Source of the DNA: Stutzerimonas frequens
GTDB taxonomy: Bacteria; Pseudomonadota; Gammaproteobacteria; Pseudomonadales; Pseudomonadaceae
Assembly: GCF_024448335.1 (NCBI RefSeq)
Contig: NZ_JAMOHM010000001.1
Coordinates: forward strand, 186,001-250,000
Length of the DNA stretch: 64,000 bases
Reading direction: 5' to 3'
Positions 29,244 to 38,592 of the stretch are shown here, one piece after another. The position numbers and the translations under genes were made by a program. The notes beneath the pieces were generated by a model. That model saw only the letters and a list, made by a program, of their open reading frames with translations, was not told the DNA's origin and did not search any database. The first letter of the stretch is position 1. Each line of letters starts with the position of its first letter.

Positions 29244-29271
29244 GCCCCGGGCGCCGTTGGACGCCTGGGGC
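29244..29271 (-). terminator. Internal stem-loop between glcB and glcA
   Basis: GCCCC-G-GGCG (29244-29253) pairs with CGCC-T-GGGGC (29262-29271), and on the minus strand it is followed by TTTC. This may be a partial terminator or mRNA-stability element setting the glcB to glcA expression ratio. Confidence 0.5.
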
Positions 29272-29326
29272 TCCTGTCCTCACCGCGGGGGCCGAACCTC
29301 CGGCCGCACGCGGTTCCCCCTGTTCA

Positions 29327-31507
29327 TCAGCCCTGGGCGGCCTTGAAGCGCTGGCGCCACTGGTGCAGCAGCGGCTCGGTATAACCGGACGGCTGCTCGC
29401 GGCCCTTGAACACCAGATCGGACGCCGCCTGGAAGGCGATCGACTGAGTGTAGTCGCTGGACATGGCGCGATAGAGCGGATCGCCGGCATTCTGCTGGTC
29501 GACCACCTTGGCCATGCGCTCCAGGGTTTCCTGCACCTGCTCGCGGCTCACCACACCGTGGTGCAGCCAGTTGGCGATGTGCTGGCTGGAGATGCGCAGG
29601 GTGGCGCGGTCTTCCATCAAGCCGACGTTGTGGATGTCCGGCACCTTGGAGCAACCGACGCCCTGCTCGACCCAACGCACCACGTAACCGAGGATGCCCT
29701 GGCAGTTGTTGTCCAGCTCCTGCTGCTTTTCCTCAGCGCTCCACTTGTCTTCGGCGACCACCGGGATGGTCAGCAGATCGTTGAGCAGCTGCTCGCGCTC
29801 GGCGGCCAGGTCGACTTTTTCCAGCTCGCTCTGCACCGCCTGCACGTCGACCTGGTGGTAGTGCAGCGCATGCAGGGTGGCGCCGGTCGGCGACGGCACC
29901 CAGGCGGTGTTCGCACCGGACTTCGGATGGCCGATCTTCTGCTCAAGCATGGCCGCCATCAGGTCCGGCATGGCCCACATGCCCTTGCCGATCTGCGCCT
30001 TGCCGCGCAGGCCGCAGGCCAGGCCGACCAGCACGTTGTTGCGCTCGTAGGACTGGATCCACGGGGTGGACTTCATGTCGCCCTTGCGCAGCACCGGGCC
30101 GGCTTCCATGCAGGTGTGCATCTCGTCGCCGGTGCGGTCGAGGAAGCCGGTGTTGATGAACGCAACGCGGTGCTTGGCCGCGGCGATGCAGGCCTTGAGG
30201 TTGGCGCTGGTGCGTCGCTCCTCGTCCATGATGCCCATCTTCAGGGTGTAGCGCGGCACGCCGATCAGGTCTTCGACACGAGCGAACAGCTCGTCGGCGA
30301 AGGCGACTTCCTTCGGCCCGTGCATCTTCGGCTTGACGATATAGAAGCTGCCGGTGCGCGAGTTGCCCTTGCGCTTCAAGTCATGCTTGGCGATCAGGCT
30401 GGTGAACACGCCGTCCATGATGCCTTCCGGGATCTCGCGGCCGTCTTCCAGCAGGATCGCCGGGTTGGTCATCAGATGGCCGACATTACGGATGAACAGC
30501 AGCGAGCGGCCGTGCAGCTTCAGCTCGCCGCCGTTGGGCGCGCTGTACTCGCGGTCCGGGTTCAGGCGGCGGACGAAGCTCGAGCTGCCCTTGGCCACTT
30601 CCTCGCAGAGGGTGCCCTGCACGATACCCAGCCAGTTGCGGTAGGCCAGCACCTTGTCGTCGGCATCCACCGCGGCGACCGAATCTTCGCAGTCGAGAAT
30701 GGTGGAAACCGCGGACTCGATCAGCAGGTCCTTCACGCCGGCGGCATCGGTCTGGCCGATCGGGCTGTTCGGGTCGATCTGAATCTCGATGTGCAGGCCG
30801 TTGTTCTTCAGCAGCACGGCCTTCGGCTCGACCGCTTCGCCCTGGAAGCCGACGAACTTCTCTGGCTGCTTGAGGCCGGTGACACTACCGTTCTCCAGGG
30901 TGACCTTCAGCTGGCCATCCTGCACGCGGTAGGCGGTGGCGTCGGCATGGCTGCCTTCGGCCAGCGGCGCGGCCTGGTCGAGGAAGTTGCGTGCGTAGGC
31001 GATGACCTTGGCGCCACGGACTTCGTTGTAGCCCGGGCCCTTCTGCGCACCGCCCTCTTCGGAGATGGCGTCGGTGCCGTAGAGCGCGTCATACAGCGAG
31101 CCCCAACGAGCGTTGGCGGCGTTCAGCGCATAGCGCGCGTTCATGATCGGCACCACCAGCTGCGGACCGGCCTGGGTGGCGATCTCGCTGTCGACGTTGG
31201 CCGTTTCGATCTTCACATCGCCCGGCACCGGCAGCAGGTAGCCAATGGATTCGAGGAAGGCGCGGTAGGCGGCCATGTCCTTGATCGGGCCTGGGTTGGC
31301 CTTGTGCCAGCTGTCCAGTTCGACCTGCATGCGGTCGCGCTCGGCGAGCAGCTCACGGTTCTTCGGCGCCAGGTCGTGGACCAGGGCGTCCAGGCCCTGC
31401 CAGAAGGCGGCGGCTTCGATACCGGTGCCCGGCAGGACTTCGTCTTCGATGAATCGCTGCAGATTGGCCGCAACTTGCAGGCGGCCCAGGGTTACACGCT
31501 CGGTCAT
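29327..31507 (-). CDS. glcB: Malate synthase G
   Basis: The 726-residue enzyme condenses glyoxylate with acetyl-CoA to malate. It has the long single-chain G-isoform layout: [28 protein letters not shown] at the N terminus, the catalytic-site stretch [31 protein letters not shown], and the C-terminal [29 protein letters not shown]-like block. It begins 21 bp after glcG. The set glcD-E-F-G-B-A in one operon means that glycolate-derived glyoxylate is fed into central metabolism. Confidence 0.97.
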   Translation of the reverse strand: MTERVTLGRLQVAANLQRFIEDEVLPGTGIEAAAFWQGLDALVHDLAPKNRELLAERDRMQVELDSWHKANPGPIKDMAAYRAFLESIGYLLPVPGDVKIETANVDSEIATQAGPQLVVPIMNARYALNAANARWGSLYDALYGTDAISEEGGAQKGPGYNEVRGAKVIAYARNFLDQAAPLAEGSHADATAYRVQDGQLKVTLENGSVTGLKQPEKFVGFQGEAVEPKAVLLKNNGLHIEIQIDPNSPIGQTDAAGVKDLLIESAVSTILDCEDSVAAVDADDKVLAYRNWLGIVQGTLCEEVAKGSSSFVRRLNPDREYSAPNGGELKLHGRSLLFIRNVGHLMTNPAILLEDGREIPEGIMDGVFTSLIAKHDLKRKGNSRTGSFYIVKPKMHGPKEVAFADELFARVEDLIGVPRYTLKMGIMDEERRTSANLKACIAAAKHRVAFINTGFLDRTGDEMHTCMEAGPVLRKGDMKSTPWIQSYERNNVLVGLACGLRGKAQIGKGMWAMPDLMAAMLEQKIGHPKSGANTAWVPSPTGATLHALHYHQVDVQAVQSELEKVDLAAEREQLLNDLLTIPVVAEDKWSAEEKQQELDNNCQGILGYVVRWVEQGVGCSKVPDIHNVGLMEDRATLRISSQHIANWLHHGVVSREQVQETLERMAKVVDQQNAGDPLYRAMSSDYTQSIAFQAASDLVFKGREQPSGYTEPLLHQWRQRFKAAQG

Positions 31508-31528
31508 CTGTCGTTCTCCTTGTCTTGT

Positions 31529-31933
31529 TCAGTTGGCCAGGGCAGCGACGCCGGCCTTGGCGATCTGGGCGTCCTGCGCGGCGGTCACGCCAGAGACGCC
31601 AACGGAGCCGATGACCTGGCCGTCGACCACCAGCGGCACGCCGCCTTCCAGCGAGCAGACCACCGGCGCGGAGAGGAAGGCGCTGCGGCCGCCGTTGACC
31701 ATGTCTTCATAGCCCTTGGTTTCGCGACGCCCGAGGGCCGAGCTGCGGGCCTTCTCGGTGGCGATGTAGGAGGCGATCGGCGCGCAGCCGTCCAGACGCT
31801 CCAGCGCCAGCGGATGGCCGCCGTCGTCGGCGACGACGATGGTCACGGCCCAGCCGTTGGCCTGCGCTTCGGCACGGGCGGCGGCGAGGATGGTGGCGAC
31901 TTCGGTCTGGCTCAGTACGGCTTTGCTTTTCAT
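31529..31933 (-). CDS. glcG: GlcG/HbpS-family heme-binding-like protein
   Basis: The 134-residue protein belongs to the GlcG/HbpS family (DUF336): LSQTEVATILAAARAEAQANGWAVTIVVADDGGHPLALERLDG, then ASYIATEKARSSALGRRET and GGVPLVVDGQVIGSVGVSGVTAAQDAQIAKAG. Its exact role in glycolate use is unknown. The ATG at 31933 is preceded by GGAGAA. It is separated from glcF by a REP-type repeat of 68 bp. Confidence 0.93.
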   Translation of the reverse strand: MKSKAVLSQTEVATILAAARAEAQANGWAVTIVVADDGGHPLALERLDGCAPIASYIATEKARSSALGRRETKGYEDMVNGGRSAFLSAPVVCSLEGGVPLVVDGQVIGSVGVSGVTAAQDAQIAKAGVAALAN

Positions 31934-32003
31934 CTCGATTCTCCTGTTCTCATGTTCCAGTTGTTCGTGCGTAGCGTTACGTGACGCTCGCGATCCAGTT
32001 CCC

Positions 32004-32071
32004 GTAGGGTGGGCTTCAGCCCACCGAAGGTGCCCCAGCTGCATGCTGGTGGGCTAAAGCCCACCCTACGG
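32004..32071. repeat. REP/BIME-type palindromic repeat pair in the glc operon
   Basis: Two hairpin units, GTAGGGTGGGCTTCAGCCCA(CC) at 32004-32025 and GGTGGGCTAAAGCCCACCCT(ACGG) at 32048-32071, are in inverted orientation with a 22-base spacer. Each unit folds alone (TGGGCT/AGCCCA), and both together form a longer palindrome. This is the form of pseudomonad REP doublets. Located between glcF and glcG, it could affect mRNA stability or be a DNA gyrase/IHF-type site; that is inference. Confidence 0.85.
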
Positions 32072-32088
32072 CCGAGGCTCACCTACGG

Positions 32089-33306
32089 TTACTGCATCGA
32101 TTCCTCGACCACTTCGATCCAGTGCTTGACCGGCGTGCGGCCGGCGCCATCGAGGTGGGTCTGGCAACCGATGTTGGCGGTGACGATCACTTCCGGCTTG
32201 CCGCTCTCCAGCGCGTTGAGCTTGTTGTCGCGCAGCTGGTAGGAAATCTCCGGCTGGGTGATCGAATAGCTGCCGGCCGAGCCGCAGCACAGGTGCGCAT
32301 CGGGCACTGCAGTGAGCTGGTAGCCCAGACGGGTGAGCACGTCTTCGACCGCGCCGCCGAGCTTCTGTGCGTGCTGCAGGGTGCACGGGCAGTGGAAGGC
32401 CATGCGCTTGTCGGCACGCACGTCGAGTTTTTCCAGCTCGGCGCTGCGCAGCACTTCGACCAGGTCCTTGGCCAGCTCGCTGACACGGGCGGCCTTGGCC
32501 GCGTAGGCCGGGTCGTCCTTGAGCAGATGGCCGTATTCCTTGACGAAGGCGCCGCAGCCGCTGGCGGTCTGCACGATGGCTTCGGCACCCGCCTCGATGG
32601 CCGGCCACCAGGCGTCGATATTGCGCCGCGCGCGGTCCAGGCCGGCATCCTGCGCGTTTAGGTGGTAATCCACCGCGCCGCAGCAGCCGGCTTCGCGCGC
32701 CGGGCTGACGCTGATGCCCAGGCGATCGAGCACGCGCGCGGCGGCGGCATTGGTGTTCGGCGACAGGCTCGGCTGCACGCAGCCTTCGAGCATCAGCACG
32801 CGGCGGCTGTGCAGCACCTGCGGGCGCGGTTTGGCCGGGCGAATCTCGCGCGGCAGGTGGTCCTTCAGCGAGGCCGGCATCAGCGGCTTGAGCGCATTGC
32901 CGGTACCGAGCAGCGCCTTGAACAGCCCCGGACGCGGGATCACCGTGCGCAGACCGCCGCGCACCAGGCGCTCGCCCAGCGGGCGCTGGACCTGGCGTTC
33001 GATGAAGTCACGGCCGATGTCCAGCAGGTTGTGGTACTTCACCCCGGACGGGCAGGTGGTCTCGCAGTTGCGGCAGGTCAGGCAGCGGTCAAGGTGCAGC
33101 TGGGTGCTCTCGGTCACCTCGCCGCCCTCGAACATCTGCTTCATCAGGTAGATGCGCCCGCGCGGGCCATCCAGCTCGTCACCGAGCAGCTGGTAGGTCG
33201 GGCAGGTGGCATTGCAGAAACCGCAGTGCACGCAGGAGCGCAGGATGCTTTCGGCTTCCTCGGCGCGCGGCAGTTGCTTGGCGGCTTCGCTCAGATTCGT
33301 TTGCAT
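32089..33306 (-). CDS. glcF: Glycolate oxidase iron-sulfur subunit
   Basis: The 405-residue protein carries two 4Fe-4S ferredoxin motifs, CVHCGFCNATCP at about 25-36 and CLTCRNCETTCP at about 75-86, followed by two CCG domains (LEGCVQPSLSPNT, EAGCCGAVDYH, HLCCGSAGSYS) that bind cysteine-ligated clusters. It passes electrons from the GlcD/GlcE flavoproteins to the membrane quinone pool. The start at 33306 lies 6 bp after the glcE stop at 33313, in operon. Confidence 0.96.
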   Translation of the reverse strand: MQTNLSEAAKQLPRAEEAESILRSCVHCGFCNATCPTYQLLGDELDGPRGRIYLMKQMFEGGEVTESTQLHLDRCLTCRNCETTCPSGVKYHNLLDIGRDFIERQVQRPLGERLVRGGLRTVIPRPGLFKALLGTGNALKPLMPASLKDHLPREIRPAKPRPQVLHSRRVLMLEGCVQPSLSPNTNAAAARVLDRLGISVSPAREAGCCGAVDYHLNAQDAGLDRARRNIDAWWPAIEAGAEAIVQTASGCGAFVKEYGHLLKDDPAYAAKAARVSELAKDLVEVLRSAELEKLDVRADKRMAFHCPCTLQHAQKLGGAVEDVLTRLGYQLTAVPDAHLCCGSAGSYSITQPEISYQLRDNKLNALESGKPEVIVTANIGCQTHLDGAGRTPVKHWIEVVEESMQ

Positions 33307-33312
33307 ACGTCG

Positions 33313-34371
33313 TCAGACCTCGGAATACATGCGGCCGGGGTTGAAGATCCCCTGCGGGTCCAGCGCGGCCTTGAGCTGGCGGTGGTAGCGCAACAGCGGC
33401 GCCGACAGCGGTTGGAACGGCTCGGCGGCACCGGCGGTAAAACAGGTGGCATGGCCGCCGACTTCAGCAGCGATGGCGCGGATGCTTGTGGCGTCGGCAT
33501 CGGACTTCAGCCAGCGCTGGGCGCCGGCCCAGTCGACCAGCTGCTCGCCCGGCAACGCCACGGCTGGCGTGTTGTTCGGCAGCGACAGGCGCCACAGCGG
33601 GCGCGAGTCGGCGAAGAAGGCCAGGCGCTGCTCGCGCAGCTCATTCCAGTAGCCGGGGTCGAGATCCTCGCCACCGATGCGTTCGCGCGCGGCATTGACC
33701 GACCCTTCGCCACCTTCCAGGCGCAGGTAAAGGGCCTTGCCGTCATGGCTGGCGGCGCTGATCGGTACCGGCTGCTGGCCCCATTCGGCGAGCTTGAGCA
33801 GCGCACGTTCGAGATCGATTTCCAGACGCAGGCTGGTGCACAGGCGTGGCTTGGGCAGCACCTTGAGCGAGACTTCGGTGAGCACGCCGAGGCAGCCGAA
33901 GCTGCCGGCCATCAGGCGCGACAGGTCGTAACCGGCGACGTTCTTCATCACCTCGCCGCCGAAACGCAGGTGCTTGCCCTGGCCGGTGATGACCCGCGAG
34001 CCGAGCACGAAGTCGCGCACCGAACCGCTCCACGGCCGACGCGGCCCGGACAGCCCGGCGGCGATCATGCCGCCGACGGTGGCGCCTTCGCCAAAGTGCG
34101 GCGGCTCGCAAGGCAACATTTGCCCGGCTTCGTCCAGCGTCGCCTCGAGTTCGGCGAGCGGCGTGCCGGCACGCGCTGTCACTACCAGCTCGGTGGGGTC
34201 GTAGCTGACGATGCCGCGGTGCTCGCGCACGTCGAGCAGCTGGCCCTCGACCGTACGGCCGAGAAAGGCCTTGCTGCCGCTGCCCTGGATGCGCAGCGGC
34301 GTGTTGGCGGCGAGTGCCTGGTTGACCTGGTCCAGCAACAGCGCGCTGGCGTCGTTGGCGATTACGGACAT
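33313..34371 (-). CDS. glcE: Glycolate oxidase FAD-binding subunit GlcE
   Basis: The 352-residue protein has one FAD_binding_4 domain with LRIQGSGSKAFLGR, ELVVTARAGTPLAELEATLDEAGQMLPCEPPHFGEGATVGGMIAAGLSGPRRPWSGSVRDFVLGSRVITGQG, and ends in the FAD-linked oxidase C-terminal PQGIFNPGRMY. It is shorter than GlcD and lacks some of the substrate domain, as usual for GlcE. Its ATG overlaps the glcD stop by one base, so the two are translationally coupled. Confidence 0.96.
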   Translation of the reverse strand: MSVIANDASALLLDQVNQALAANTPLRIQGSGSKAFLGRTVEGQLLDVREHRGIVSYDPTELVVTARAGTPLAELEATLDEAGQMLPCEPPHFGEGATVGGMIAAGLSGPRRPWSGSVRDFVLGSRVITGQGKHLRFGGEVMKNVAGYDLSRLMAGSFGCLGVLTEVSLKVLPKPRLCTSLRLEIDLERALLKLAEWGQQPVPISAASHDGKALYLRLEGGEGSVNAARERIGGEDLDPGYWNELREQRLAFFADSRPLWRLSLPNNTPAVALPGEQLVDWAGAQRWLKSDADATSIRAIAAEVGGHATCFTAGAAEPFQPLSAPLLRYHRQLKAALDPQGIFNPGRMYSEV

Positions 34372-35870
34372 CAGAAACGCTCCAGTTCGGGGAAAGGCAG
34401 CTGGCCGTTGTGGATGTGCATGCGGCCGAATTCGGCGCAGCGATGCAGGGTCGGGATGTTCTTGCCGGGGTTGAGCAGGCCGCTCGGGTCGAACGCCGCC
34501 TTGACCGCATGGAACAGCGTCAGCTCGTCGGCGTTGAACTGCGAGCACATCTGATTGATCTTCTCGCGGCCGACGCCGTGCTCGCCGGTGATGCTGCCGC
34601 CGACCTCGACGCAGAGTTCGAGGATCTTGCCGCCCAGTTCCTCGGCGCGCTCAAGCTCACCGGGCTGGTTGGCATCGAACAGGATCAGCGGGTGCATGTT
34701 GCCGTCGCCGGCGTGGAACACGTTGGCCACGCGCAGGCCGAACTGCTCGGACAGGTCGGAAATGCCCTTGAGCACGCCCGGCAGCTCGCGCCGCGGGATG
34801 GTGCCGTCCATGCAGTAGTAATCCGGCGAGATACGTCCAACCGCCGGGAAGGCATTCTTGCGCCCGGCCCAGAAGCGCACGCGCTCGGCTTCGTCCTTGG
34901 CCAGGCGCACTTCGGTGGCGCCGGCCAGCTTGAGCACTTCGCTGACGCGCGCGCAGTCGTCGTGCACGTCGGCTTCCACGCCATCCAACTCGCAGAGCAG
35001 GATCGCCTCGGCATCCACCGGGTAGCCGGCGTGGATGAAGTCCTCGGCGGCGCGGATCGACAGGTTGTCCATCATCTCCAAGCCGCCGGGGATGATGCCG
35101 GCGGCGATGATGTCACCCACCGCACGCCCGGCCTTTTCCACCGAGTCAAACGCGGCGAGCAGCACCTTGGCCACCTGCGGCTTGGGCAGCAGCTTGACGG
35201 TCACCTCGGTGACGATGCCGAGCATGCCCTCGGAGCCGGTGAACAGCGCCAAGAGGTCGAAGCCCGGCGAGTCCAGCGCATCGGAGCCGAGCGTCATGCG
35301 CTCGCCCTCGACAGTGAGAATCTCCACCTTGAGCAGGTTGTGCACGGTCAGGCCGTACTTCAGGCAGTGCACGCCACCGGCGTTCTCGGCGACGTTGCCG
35401 CCGATCGAGCAGGCGATCTGCGACGAGGGGTCCGGCGCGTAGTACAGCTCATAGGGTGCGGCGGCCTGGGAAATCGCCAGGTTACGCACGCCGGGCTGCA
35501 CCCGGGCGAAACGACCGGCCGGATCGACTTCGAGTATCTTGTTGAAGCGCGCCATGACCAGCAGGATGCCCTGCTCCAGCGGCAGCGCACCGCCGGACAG
35601 CCCGGTACCGGCGCCGCGGGCGACCACCGGCACGCCACGCTGGTGGCAGAGCTTGAGCAGTCTTTCGACCTGCTCGACCCGCTCGGGCAGCACCACCAGC
35701 AGCGGCGCGGTGCGGTAGGCGGACAAGCCGTCGCACTCGTAGGGCTTGAGGTCTTCGCTGCGGTGAAGAATGTCCAGATCGGGCAGCTGCGCCTGCAGCT
35801 CGGCCAGCAAGGCGGCCTTGTCGACCTTGGGCAACGCACCATCGACGCGTTCGTCGTAGAGAATGTTCAT
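34371..35870 (-). CDS. glcD: Glycolate oxidase subunit GlcD
   Basis: The 499-residue flavoprotein oxidises glycolate to glyoxylate. Its FAD_binding_4 domain shows VPVVARGAGTGLSGGALPLEQGILLVMARFNKI and IACSIGGNVAENAGGVHCLKYGLTVHNLL, and the C-terminal oxidase domain has VFHAGDGNMHPLILFD and GEHGVGREKINQMCSQF with the catalytic His/Arg pattern, ending DPSGLLNPGKNIP. First gene of the operon, it reads away from glcC, with a 233 bp intergenic region holding two GlcC-type operators. Confidence 0.97.
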   Translation of the reverse strand: MNILYDERVDGALPKVDKAALLAELQAQLPDLDILHRSEDLKPYECDGLSAYRTAPLLVVLPERVEQVERLLKLCHQRGVPVVARGAGTGLSGGALPLEQGILLVMARFNKILEVDPAGRFARVQPGVRNLAISQAAAPYELYYAPDPSSQIACSIGGNVAENAGGVHCLKYGLTVHNLLKVEILTVEGERMTLGSDALDSPGFDLLALFTGSEGMLGIVTEVTVKLLPKPQVAKVLLAAFDSVEKAGRAVGDIIAAGIIPGGLEMMDNLSIRAAEDFIHAGYPVDAEAILLCELDGVEADVHDDCARVSEVLKLAGATEVRLAKDEAERVRFWAGRKNAFPAVGRISPDYYCMDGTIPRRELPGVLKGISDLSEQFGLRVANVFHAGDGNMHPLILFDANQPGELERAEELGGKILELCVEVGGSITGEHGVGREKINQMCSQFNADELTLFHAVKAAFDPSGLLNPGKNIPTLHRCAEFGRMHIHNGQLPFPELERF

Positions 35871-35968
35871 GGCAGGTTCCGCTTTCGTGGGTCACCGTCA
35901 GCACGGGCAGCTGCGGTGCAATGACGCATCTTTAGCGCCGATGGGTCTTGGCCGTCCATGCTCGCGAC

Positions 35969-35985
35969 AACTGGTCCTACCAGTT
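35969..35985. promoter_or_regulatory. GlcC-type operator 1 (glcD promoter side)
   Basis: Perfect palindrome AACTGGT CCT ACCAGTT, a GntR/FadR-family half-site pair (TGGT-N3-ACCA) as bound by GlcC, LldR and PdhR. It lies about 99 bp upstream of the glcD start. Confidence 0.8.
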
Positions 35986-36075
35986 TTTTGTAGTCAGCCA
36001 GGGAAAGGCACTACCTGATGGCCGTCTATCCCTCGCGATTAGGCGCTTCCTGCCATCAAGGGTAAACTTCCCACC

Positions 36076-36092
36076 AACTGGTCCTACCAGCT
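36076..36092. promoter_or_regulatory. GlcC-type operator 2 (overlaps glcC leader)
   Basis: AACTGGT CCT ACCAGCT is nearly identical to operator 1, with an identical core. It ends 11 bp before the glcC ATG, so bound regulator would cover the glcC leader, suggesting autoregulation. The centres of the two sites are 107 bp apart. Confidence 0.75.
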
Positions 36093-36103
36093 GGAGAACT
36101 GGC

Positions 36104-36877
36104 ATGTCGAACGAACCCAACAATGATCGCCGTCAAGTCGCCGACGTGGTTGCCGAACGCATCGAGCGACTGATCGTCGACGGCGTGCTCAAGGTCGGCC
36201 AGGCGCTGCCCTCCGAGCGGCGCCTGTGCGAAAAGCTCGGCATCTCGCGCTCGGCGCTGCGCGAGGGCCTGCGCGTATTGCGCGGGCGCGGCATCATCGA
36301 GACCTCCCAGGGCCGCGGCTCCTTCGTCGCCGAACTGTCCGGCAACCACGACGCCAGCCCGCTGATGCACCTGTTCAACTCGCAACCGCGCACCCTCTAC
36401 GACTTGCTGGAAGTGCGTGCGCTGCTCGAAGGCGAGTCGGCGCGATTGGCGGCCTTGCGCGGCACCGACGCGGATTTCGTCCTGCTGCGCCGGCGCTACG
36501 AGGAAATGCTCGCCGCGCATGCCGATGGCGAGGGCGCCGACCCGCGCGAACATGCCCGCCTGGACCACGCGTTTCACCTGGCCATCTGCGAGGCCTCGCA
36601 CAACCCGGTGCTGGTGCATACGCTGCAGTCGCTGACCGACCTGATGCTCAGCACCGTATTCGCCTCGGTGAACAACCTCTATCACCGCCCGGCGCAGAAA
36701 CGGCAGATCGACCGCCAGCACTCGCGGCTCTACCACGCGGTGATCGAACGCCTGCCGGAACAGGCGCAGCGCGCCGCGCGCGACCATATCCACGGCATTC
36801 GCGACAATCTCAAGGAGATCGAGCAGGAGGAGCAGCGCCTGGTGCGCGCCACCATGCGCCTGGAAGGCTGGACCTGA
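36104..36877 (+). CDS. glcC: GntR/FadR-family regulator GlcC
   Basis: The 257-residue protein has an N-terminal GntR winged HTH (VADVVAERIERLIVDGVLKVGQALPSERRLCEKLGISRSALREGLRVLRGRGIIE) and an all-helical FCD effector domain, LYDLLEVRALLEGESARLAA to the end. GlcC activates the glc operon in response to glycolate. I chose the ATG at 36104 (MSNEPNNDRRQ); the in-frame extension to 35948 would cross the operators and lacks conservation. It is divergent from glcD. Confidence 0.94.
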   Translation: MSNEPNNDRRQVADVVAERIERLIVDGVLKVGQALPSERRLCEKLGISRSALREGLRVLRGRGIIETSQGRGSFVAELSGNHDASPLMHLFNSQPRTLYDLLEVRALLEGESARLAALRGTDADFVLLRRRYEEMLAAHADGEGADPREHARLDHAFHLAICEASHNPVLVHTLQSLTDLMLSTVFASVNNLYHRPAQKRQIDRQHSRLYHAVIERLPEQAQRAARDHIHGIRDNLKEIEQEEQRLVRATMRLEGWT

Positions 36878-36882
36878 AATCC

Positions 36883-36908
36883 TGTAGGGCCTGCCGCAAG
36901 GGCCTACA
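36883..36908. terminator. Hairpin after glcC, also REP-like
   Basis: TGTAGGGCC (36883-36891) and GGGCCTACA (36900-36908) form a stem with one G-G mismatch just after the glcC stop codon. It resembles the TGTAGG-CCTACA type of pseudomonad intergenic repeat. Whether it acts as a terminator is uncertain. Confidence 0.5.
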
Positions 36909-36984
36909 ACCGACGCGAGGGCCGCATTGTCGCGCGCAGCCTGCAGCAGCCAGGGCGCGTGCTAGACTCGCCGCTCTTTTCGCT

Positions 36985-37539
36985 ATGCCCGAACGCGCCG
37001 TGTCCGAATTCCTAGACTGGCTGAGTGCCGATCAGTTGCCCGCCCCCCTCGCTCCCGCCCTGCACGACTGGCTGTACGTCGACAAGGGCTCGCTGACCCG
37101 CCGCCTGACCGAGCTGGCCGATGGCGCCTTCAGCGTGATTCCGTTGCACCAGGCCTGGCAGCCGCTGCGCGCCGACGAATGCCTGGCGCTCGGCGTTCCG
37201 GCAGCGAGCGAGGGGTGGGTACGCGAGGTCTACCTGTGCGGGCATGAGCAACCCTGGGTCTTCGCCCGCAGCGTCGCCCCCCGCGCCCAGCTGGAAGCCG
37301 CCGGACTGGACCTGCAAAGCCTGGGCAATCGCTCCCTGGGCGAGCTGCTGTTCAGCGACCCCGCCTTCGCCCGCGGGCAGCTCGAAGCCTGCCATTACCC
37401 GCCGCAATGGCTGCCACAGGCGCAGCGTGTCGACGGTCTCTGGGCACGGCGCTCGTGCTTCCGCCAGAATCGACTCGGCGTGCTGGTCGCCGAGGTGTTC
37501 CTGCCCGCGCTGTGGCGGGCCGCCGCCGTCACGCCCTGA
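36985..37539 (+). CDS. ubiC: Chorismate lyase UbiC
   Basis: The 184-residue enzyme removes pyruvate from chorismate to give 4-hydroxybenzoate, the first committed step of ubiquinone synthesis. [42 protein letters not shown] and [25 protein letters not shown] are family blocks, the last with the conserved Arg and Glu. The ATG at 36985 fits the family length. It lies 41 bp upstream of ubiA, as in E. coli. Confidence 0.94.
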   Translation: MPERAVSEFLDWLSADQLPAPLAPALHDWLYVDKGSLTRRLTELADGAFSVIPLHQAWQPLRADECLALGVPAASEGWVREVYLCGHEQPWVFARSVAPRAQLEAAGLDLQSLGNRSLGELLFSDPAFARGQLEACHYPPQWLPQAQRVDGLWARRSCFRQNRLGVLVAEVFLPALWRAAAVTP

Positions 37540-37580
37540 GCGAACCGCTGCATGTCCCCCTTCGCCAAGGAGAGCCGCTG

Positions 37581-38474
37581 ATGTATTCGAAGTTGCTGCA
37601 ATCGTGCAATCGCCTGCACCCGCGTGCCTGGGATTTCATCCAGCTGATGCGCCTGGACCGGCCCATCGGCACCTACCTGCTGCTCTGGCCGACGCTGTGG
37701 GCGCTGTGGATCGCCGCCGAAGGCGTGCCGAGCGCGAAGAACCTGTTCATCTTCATCACCGGCGTGATCCTCATGCGCGCCGCCGGCTGCGTGGTCAACG
37801 ACTTCGCCGACCGCAACTTCGACGGTCATGTGCAACGCACCCAGACGCGCCCCATGGCCACCGGCAAGATCAGCTCGCGCGAGGCCTGGACGCTGTTCGC
37901 CATCCTGGTGGGGCTGAGTTTCGTGCTGGTGCTGCTGACCAACGCGACCACCGTCTACCTGTCCTTCGGCGCGCTGGCGCTGGCCGCCTGCTACCCGTTC
38001 ATGAAGCGCTACACCTTCTACCCGCAGGTGGTGCTCGGCGCGGCCTTTTCCTGGGGCATGCCGATGGCCTTCACCGCCGAGACCGGCAGTCTGCCGCCGG
38101 AAGCCTGGTTGCTGTTCATCGCCAACCTGCTGTGGACGGTGGCCTACGATACCTACTACGCCATGGCCGATCGCGAGGACGACCTGAAGATCGGCATCAA
38201 GTCCACCGCCATCCTCTTCGGCGAAGCCGACCGCATCATCATCGTCACCCTGCAGGGCCTGGCGCTGTTCTGCCTGATCCTCGCCGGGGTGCGCTTCGAG
38301 CTCGGTCAGTGGTTTCACCTGGGACTGGTGGTCGCCGCTGGCTGCTTCGCCTGGGAGTACTGGAAGACCGCCTCGCGCAAGCCGCAGGCATGCTTCAAGG
38401 CGTTCCTGCACAATCACTGGGCGGGGCTGGCGATTCTCGCGGGTATCGTGCTGGATTACGCGACGAAAGCTTGA
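37581..38474 (+). CDS. ubiA: 4-hydroxybenzoate octaprenyltransferase UbiA
   Basis: The 297-residue integral membrane enzyme prenylates 4-hydroxybenzoate. It has the two aspartate-rich motifs of the UbiA superfamily, NDFADRNFD near residue 73 and [12 protein letters not shown] near 190, and about eight hydrophobic helices ([17 protein letters not shown] starts the first). AAGGAGA lies upstream of the ATG. Co-transcribed with ubiC. Confidence 0.96.
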   Translation: MYSKLLQSCNRLHPRAWDFIQLMRLDRPIGTYLLLWPTLWALWIAAEGVPSAKNLFIFITGVILMRAAGCVVNDFADRNFDGHVQRTQTRPMATGKISSREAWTLFAILVGLSFVLVLLTNATTVYLSFGALALAACYPFMKRYTFYPQVVLGAAFSWGMPMAFTAETGSLPPEAWLLFIANLLWTVAYDTYYAMADREDDLKIGIKSTAILFGEADRIIIVTLQGLALFCLILAGVRFELGQWFHLGLVVAAGCFAWEYWKTASRKPQACFKAFLHNHWAGLAILAGIVLDYATKA

Positions 38475-38525
38475 GCAAAACGCCAGCATTGAGGGGCGAT
38501 CGCTCTTGCACGGATTGCCGTCTGT

Positions 38526-38543
38526 CTGTCACATGCCTGCAAT
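38526..38543 (+). promoter_or_regulatory. Candidate Pho box of phoB
   Basis: CTGTCAC ATGC CTGCAAT has the spacing of a Pho box (two 7-base direct repeats with a 4-base gap): the first half is perfect and the second matches 5 of 7 positions. A -10-like TATCTA starts 9 bases downstream at 38552. phoB is known to be autoregulated by PhoB in this position. Confidence 0.65.
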
Positions 38544-38592
38544 AATTCCGTTATCTAATGCCGGACGACAAGAACGGACCCGAGGCTTGACC

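Noticed and set aside
29102-31984. Plus-strand open frame of 960 codons over glcB and glcG
   Set aside because: It runs antisense to two well-conserved genes, has a composition typical of reversed GC-rich codons and no recognisable motif.
32662-34554. Plus-strand open frame of 630 codons over glcF and glcE
   Set aside because: Covers conserved glc genes antisense; no domain seen.
36226-36984. Upstream extension of ubiC into glcC
   Set aside because: It would overlap glcC in another frame and lacks UbiC similarity before 36985.
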